A stretch of 11,664 bases of DNA from Theodoxus fluviatilis. Lineage: Eukaryota; Mollusca; Gastropoda; Cycloneritida; Neritidae. The notes under the pieces were generated by a model. It was not told the origin of the DNA. It saw only the letters and a list, made by a program, of their open reading frames with translations, and did no database searches. The stretch is taken from positions 1 through 11,664 of the forward strand of contig JAWQFJ010012024.1 in the NCBI GenBank assembly GCA_034096865.1. The letters are read 5' to 3'. Each line of letters starts with the position of its first letter. Position 1 is the stretch's first letter. Made by a program: the position numbers and the translations under genes. Of this stretch, positions 7,270 through 11,664 are shown one piece after another.

Positions 7270-8062
7270 GCGCTGCAGCGTTGCCGGCCTGCATCCCGGG
7301 CAGTCGGTCAAGGACAGCTCGGACCTCCATCACCGCTTCCTCCTCACGGAGGAGCAACTCCGTGTGCGGGACAGCTGCTCCACATCAGTGGACCTTGCGG
7401 TTCCGATAAGACCCTCCTGCTGGCAGAGTGGGCAAGGCGCTGGCTGCGGGAAGGTCGCCGTTTGGCTCTGGCGGTGGGGAATTTCTATTTCTACAATGTG
7501 TTGCTTCGTCACCTGGTGGACTCTGTGTGTGGTGACAAGAAGAGCGTGGCCGGGGTCTCCACACACATGAACTACGGCGAGCTGCTGTATTGGCTGAACA
7601 CCCTCTCCACTGAGGACACGCCAGTCTCCATCATTGTGGACAATTCGGGGCTTGTATCTGTCTCCTCCTCCTCCTACTCCAGCCTCCTGCACCACGTGAC
7701 AGCAGGCCATGTCCGCGGACTGTGAACTGCCTGCACTGGACGTCTGGAAGACGATGCGAACAGAGAGCTGGAGAGTTTGGGGGGAAGCACTGTCCACCTG
7801 AGTCATTGTATTTAATGTCCTCCACACGTCATGGCCTGGACCAACAGCCTGAGGGGGAAATACGAGCCGCCACTGCTGCCTCCCCCCGTCCCCGTCATGC
7901 GAGAGCTGGGGGAGGGGGTGCAGGTCATCTGCCACCCCGACCACCCCCAGCGCCAGTCCTGGCACACCTGTACCAGGTACAAAGAGGAAGTGACAGCCTT
8001 TTTCTCCAGGCTGGGCCTCGTGGGGGACGGCGCCACGTCTGCGCTGAAACTCTCTGTTTTCG
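7270..8062 (+). pseudogene. P-loop NTPase / SF1-helicase-like pseudogene, left-arm copy
   Basis: After TTTGCAG at 7269 the frame starting at 7271 encodes SVKDSSDLHHRFLLTEEQLR. The protein-like signal then moves to the frame starting at 7270 (QLLHISGPCGSDKTLLLAEW), so there is a frameshift near 7365-7375. The Walker A-like GPCGSDKT (7390-7413) has Asp where the family needs Gly before Lys-Thr. A hydrophobic SIIVDNSG near 7627 could be a decayed Walker B. A TGA follows at 7723. Beyond it, protein-like sequence resumes with CPPHVMAWTNSLRGKYEPP and VICHPDHPQRQSWHTCTRYK, after a TAA at 7813 found only in this arm. The family assignment (UvrD/SF1-like or a related P-loop group) is tentative. The segment ends where hAT-like sequence begins. 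Confidence 0.5.
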
Positions 8063-8640
8063 GAAAAGTTGAGTGGCACACACAGTCTGCCAGAAAGCGC
8101 ACTGTCACCATGCCGAAAAGAAAAGGAATTTTGCCTTCAAGCAGCGCAAAAAAGACAAAGCGAGATCAGGTTTTTCTGCCGAAGTATCGGCAGATGCCAG
8201 GTATCGTCGAATCGGCGAAAGATGTGCACCATGCGAGATGCATTTATTGCGACTGTGACTTACTTCGACGTCGCCCGTCACTGTTCTGGGAAAGATCACA
8301 AACAACGAATCGAGGCAGAAAAGGAAAAAGCAGGCATTCCGAAGCTGGACAATTTTCTTGTTTCAAAGTCCATAACATCGGGAGAGGAGAAAGTAATCCG
8401 TGCTGAAGTGATGATGACCGAACTGATCGTCAAAACAAACCTGCCCTTGTCAACGTCTGACATCATTTCTGCCACAGTGAAAAGTGCTTTCTCAGACAGC
8501 AAAATCGCTGCTGACTACAACTGTTGCAGAAACAAGGCAACAGCCTTAGTGAGGGAAATGTCCAAGACATTAAATCCAACTTGAAAGACAAAATGAGTAG
8601 TGGGCCTTTCAGTATGGCAACTGCTGGATACGCAATGACC
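8063..8640 (+). pseudogene. hAT-like transposase N-terminal fragment with BED finger, left-arm copy
   Basis: An ATG at 8110 starts a basic segment (MPKRKGILPSSSAKKTKRDQ) leading to ARCIYCDCD, with the Cys pair C-x2-C at 8239 and 8248. The His pair of the BED-type finger (H-x5-H in ARHCSGKDH, 8279 and 8297) lies in another frame, so a frameshift falls at about 8250-8262. The second frame continues with GIPKLDNFLVSKS, a region with NLPLSTSD, and KATALVREMSK. That order is typical of hAT-superfamily or related domesticated proteins. A 1-base deletion after 8566, unique to this arm, ends the frame at 8584. Only about the first quarter to third of a usual transposase is present. Terminal repeats and target duplications were not identified. 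Confidence 0.55.
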
Positions 8641-8700
8641 AATTTTTTTGCTCGCTGTACTGCGGAAAGCCTCACCGTGTGCTAACACCACATAGCTATA

Positions 8701-8879
8701 CTATACCTACAGAATTTGACTTGTTTTCCCGGGATAGGGCCAGGAAGCCGAAATGGCACACGCCGCGAGGGGAAGCACCACGCTGTGGGCTACAGACGCG
8801 GGGGCGGCGCTGATGAGGGAACGGCAGTAGTGCATTGCAATTCATGACTGTACATGCTAGCACCCAAAACACATCGCCA
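8701..8879. other. Spacer at the centre of the inverted repeat
   Basis: About 180 bases, GC-rich around 8750-8830 (GCCGCGAGGGG, GACGCGGGGGCGGCG), that I cannot match to the arms or to any family. The exact boundaries are uncertain because the left arm fades gradually from 8567. Confidence 0.5.
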
Positions 8880-8949
8880 CTCAGTACGCTATAGTGCTAT
8901 TTGGTTTGCACACATGATACTCCGCAGTCAGCGAGACAAAAAAAATTTG

Positions 8950-9525
8950 GTCATTCGATCCATCAGTTGCCATACTGAAAGGCCCACTACTCATTTTGTC
9001 TTTCAAGTTGGATTTAATGTCCTTGGACATTTCCCTCACTAAGGCTGTTGCCTTGTTTCTGCAACAGTTGTAGTCAGCAGCGATTTTGCTGTCTGAGAAA
9101 GCACTTTTCACTGTGGCAGAAATGATGTCAGACGTTGACAAGGGCAGGTTTGTTTTGACGATCAGTTCGGTCATCATCACTTCAGCACGGATTACTTTCT
9201 CCTCTCCCGATGTTATGGACTTTGAAACAAGAAAATTGTCCAGCTTCGGAATGCCTGCTTTTTCCTTTTCTGCCTCGATTCGTTGTTTGTGATCTTTCCC
9301 AGAACAGTGACGGGCGACGTCGAAGTAAGTCACAGTCGCAATAAATGCATCTCGCATGGTGCACATCTTTCGCCGATTCGACGATACCTGGCATCTGCCG
9401 ATACTTCGGCAGAAAAACCTGATCTCGCTTTGTCTTTTTTGCGCTGCTTGAAGGCAAAATTCCTTTTCTTTTCGGCATGGTGACAGTGCGCTTTCTGGCA
9501 GACTGTGTGTGCCACTCAACTTTTC
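8950..9525 (-). pseudogene. hAT-like transposase N-terminal fragment, right-arm copy
   Basis: Same content as the left-arm copy, with the ATG at 9478 (minus strand) and the same frameshift inside the BED finger, between the Cys pair and the His pair. Without the left arm's 1-base deletion the second frame continues through DIKSNLKDKMSSGPFSMATD and GSND, which is the 'TDGSND' type motif I associate with hAT-related transposases. It then reads 20-odd residues of unrelated-looking sequence to a stop at 8881. The fragment therefore appears truncated at about 8950, in or near the start of the catalytic region. The shared frameshift shows that both copies descend from an already broken fragment, or from one sequence. 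Confidence 0.55.
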
Positions 9526-10318
9526 CGAAAACAGAGAGTTTCAGCGCAGACGTGGCGCCGTCCCCCACGAGGCCCAGCCTGGAGAAAAAGGCTGTCACTT
9601 CCTCTTTGTACCTGGTACAGGTGTGCCAGGACTGGCGCTGGGGGTGGTCGGGGTGGCAGATGACCTGCACCCCCTCCCCCAGCTCTCGCGTGACGGGGAC
9701 GGGGGGAGGCAGCAGTGGCGGCTCGTATTTCCCCCTCAGGCTGTTGGTCCAGGCCATGACGTGTGGAGGACATCGAATACAATGAATCAGGTGGACAGTG
9801 CTTCCCCCCAACCTCTCCAGCTCTCTGTTCGCATCGTCTTCCAGACGTCCAGTGCAGGCAGTTCACAGTCCGCGGACATGGCCTGCTGTCACGTGGTGCA
9901 GGAGGCTGGAGTAGGAGGAGGAGGAGACAGATACAAGCCCCGAATTGTCCACAATGATGGAGACTGGCGTGTCCTCAGTGGAGAGGGTGTTCAGCCAATA
10001 CAGCAGCTCGCCGTAGTTCATGTGTGTGGAGACCCCGGCCACGCTCTTCTTGTCACCACACACAGAGTCCACCAGGTGACGAAGCAACACATTGTAGAAA
10101 TAGAAATTCCCCACCGCCAGAGCCAAACGGCGACCTTCCCGCAGCCAGCGCCTTGCCCACTCTGCCAGCAGGAGGGTCTTATCGGAACCGCAAGGTCCAC
10201 TGATGTGGAGCAGCTGTCCCGCACACGGAGTTGCTCCTCCGTGAGGAGGAAGCGGTGATGGAGGTCCGAGCTGTCCTTGACCGACTGCCCGGGATGCAGG
10301 CCGGCAACGCTGCAGCGC
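9526..10318 (-). pseudogene. P-loop NTPase / SF1-helicase-like pseudogene, right-arm copy
   Basis: Mirror copy of the left-arm pseudogene, read on the minus strand from the acceptor-like site at 10319. It shares the early frameshift, the Asp in the Walker A-like GPCGSDKT, and the TGA (9863-9865). It differs where the left arm has TAA at 7813: here the codon is CGA (Arg), giving an open run HCIRCPPHVMAWTNSLRGKY. From after the TGA this frame stays open through the hAT junction to 9182. It is still not a complete gene because of the frameshift and TGA. Confidence 0.5.
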
Positions 10319-10673
10319 CTGCAAAGACGGAGAGGGACGAGTCAGAACGGAGACAGAGACAGTCGCGTATGAACGGCAGAGCTCAATGCATTTGAATCAT
10401 TTTCATTGTGAAATACTAACTCATTGAAGACGGCACTATTTTTAGCTCGTGTCGACTGGAGACGCATGTTTCTGGGCATTTTTACAGAAATTGCTGAAAA
10501 AATACTAATCAAGCAATGGAAAAACTGTTGCCATCATTAGAACGCTCTTTGTCTCCTCTATCCTTGTAGATCAATGTCATGATCTCGTTAATTTTATTTT
10601 GAATATAGTATTGCAACAAAGATGGGTACCGTCTGGCGTGCCTGTATTTAGTTCGACTGGAGTGAGGCCGACT

Positions 10674-10868
10674 CTAAGCTGACAGCGTGTACGGATCAGT
10701 TTCCGATTCCTCTTCTTCTGTCAGCAGTTCGTGCACTATACCTATGATCTGCTCCTCTAAAACTGCATCTTTTTCATCTTCGGAAAAACGGGTCACATCG
10801 TCCTTCTCATCTGATGCTTCTTTCACAGCGATTTCAACAACATCCTCATCGTCCTGCCGCGACGCCAT
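10674..10868 (-). CDS. Small, very acidic hypothetical protein, right-arm copy (64 aa)
   Basis: The sequence is identical in protein to the left-arm ORF, with the same start context and the same downstream AATAAA (minus strand, 10593-10598). The two copies point toward each other. Perfect conservation between arms reflects the overall near-identity of this section and is not in itself evidence of selection. Family unknown. Confidence 0.4.
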   Translation of the reverse strand: MASRQDDEDVVEIAVKEASDEKDDVTRFSEDEKDAVLEEQIIGIVHELLTEEEESETDPYTLSA

Positions 10869-11044
10869 TGTGATTTAGCCTTGAAAGCGCCTCTTGCCAC
10901 ATGTGTAAACAAAGTCTGGCAGTGCCTTATCCTCTTCAAATTCAGAGACACAGACGATCTACAATGTTCCTCACTATCTTATAAGAGAACTAGACTACCT
11001 CGACTGGTTAAGAGCCCCTTACAACACACACAAGAAATTTACAT

Positions 11045-11121
11045 ACGCACCGCATCATATGATGCGGTGCGTCGTCAACCGTTGCTCACCTCACCGCATC
11101 ATATGATGCGGTGCGTCGTCA
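11045..11121. promoter_or_regulatory. Pair of perfect palindromes, right-arm copy
   Basis: Mirror of 6467-6543: a 28-bp palindrome at 11045-11072 and a 22-bp palindrome at 11092-11113. They lie upstream of the minus-strand acidic ORF. With the left arm, the window holds four copies of the 22-bp palindrome. Confidence 0.5.
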
Positions 11122-11176
11122 TTGAGTAAAATGCTGTACTGCATAATTTGCACTTCTACGTGTAACTATGTTCGCA

Positions 11177-11258
11177 TCACACACACACAGACACAGACAC
11201 ACACAGACATATACACACACACACAGACAGACATACACACACAGACACACACACACAC
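11177..11258. repeat. Interrupted (CA)n microsatellite, right arm
   Basis: Reverse complement of the TG tract at 6330-6411, apparently with no length or interruption differences. Confidence 0.9.
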
Positions 11259-11664
11259 TTCTGTCAGAATAGCAGAGAATGAAAACATAAACTAAAGGAT
11301 CATCATTGTTCACAAACGCACATAAAATGTTGATAGGGATAATTACAGTCCTTTATCAGTGTATGTGCGCACAAAGAGAAGAAATTTTACAACTTCAAAT
11401 TGAAATTGCTTTTTCATAGTACATGTATCATACGTAAATCCGCTACATATGTGTAAAACATGGAAACGGCACACACAAACTGCAGCACAGTAGTCCCTGT
11501 GACGAGCGGACACCCTTGGAGGAGTCCAAAGGTGTCCCTACATGACAGGTGTCCCCTCATCAGAGGAATCCGAAGATCATGATAGTGCATGTCATTGAAC
11601 TGATTGACCTGATAATGATATGCATAAGGACAACAAGAAGAGCCACCACTCTACCTGTGTGACT

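Larger units (their letters stand above)
5924..8700 (+). repeat. Left arm of giant inverted repeat
   Basis: Position x in this arm pairs with 17588 minus x in the right arm, without indels, from 5924 to 8566. Substitutions seen by eye are at 5936, 6014, 7776, 7802, 7813, 7814 and 7898. From 8567 inward there are several single-base indels and the match fades around 8700. The arm includes non-coding sequence, a TG microsatellite, paired palindromes, a small acidic ORF, a P-loop pseudogene and a hAT-like relic. Its outer limit is unknown, since the mirror copy leaves the window at 11664. Confidence 0.95.
8880..11664 (-). repeat. Right arm of giant inverted repeat (runs off the window)
   Basis: Reverse complement of the left arm; coordinates pair as 17588 minus x. 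Compared with the left arm it lacks the in-frame TAA of the pseudogene and the 1-base deletion in the transposase fragment, so this copy is the better preserved of the two. It is still matching the left arm when the window ends at 11664, so its true outer end is not visible. Confidence 0.95.

Noticed and set aside
7330..8079. A 249-codon minus-strand frame opposite the P-loop pseudogene, mirrored at 9509-10258
   Set aside because: It is the antisense shadow of a GC-rich coding relic. The plus-strand frames carry the recognisable GPCGSDKT, CPPHV and BED-finger segments.
5924..11664. A Polinton/Maverick-type element with long terminal inverted repeats
   Set aside because: The arms hold pseudogene and transposase fragments and the interior is only about 180 bases. 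There is no integrase, polymerase or capsid-like frame.

Overview
The window reads as metazoan nuclear DNA. It has introns with GT/AG boundaries, several minisatellites and microsatellites, an interspersed element packed with AAGGTCA motifs, and a BED-finger transposase relic. The element and the overall texture remind me of gastropod mollusc genomes. That is an inference, not something the sequence proves.

Positions 1-3850 (+ strand) hold three consecutive exons of one gene: 1191-1250, 2537-2660 and 3656-3850. They join in a single open frame (20 + 41 + 65 codons, counting the split junction codon once). The product resembles the region just after the ATPase domain of SMCHD1, a chromatin-silencing protein with a GHKL ATPase and an SMC hinge. 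The introns are unusual. A 55-bp minisatellite (221-1210, 18 copies) repeats the 3' splice site plus the first 20 bases of the exon. A 58-bp array (1283-2136, 15 copies) follows that exon. A (GA)n tract and a 35-bp array (2241-2535) then run directly into the next acceptor. No further exon of this gene is visible after 3850.

Positions 3851-5923 are non-coding. They contain a (CCAT)n tract, a possible DNA-transposon end near 4492, a (CA)n tract, and an element of about 810 bp (4710-5519) whose ends carry an 11-bp inverted repeat. That element contains about twelve copies of TCAAGGTCA, the extended half-site used by NR5A/ERR-type nuclear receptors.

Positions 5924-11664 are a giant inverted repeat. 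The arms (5924 to about 8700, and about 8880 to 11664) mirror each other around 8794 and are almost identical. The right arm runs off the window. Each arm carries, reading inward, a TG-rich microsatellite, a pair of perfect 22/28-bp palindromes, a 64-codon very acidic ORF with a good Kozak context, a frameshifted P-loop NTPase (helicase-like) pseudogene, and the N-terminal part of a frameshifted hAT-like transposase. The arms differ at a few clustered substitutions, one of which creates a stop in the left arm. Near the centre the left arm becomes noisy with small indels. The structure could be a real recent inverted duplication or a fold-back assembly artefact, and I cannot decide between them from sequence alone.
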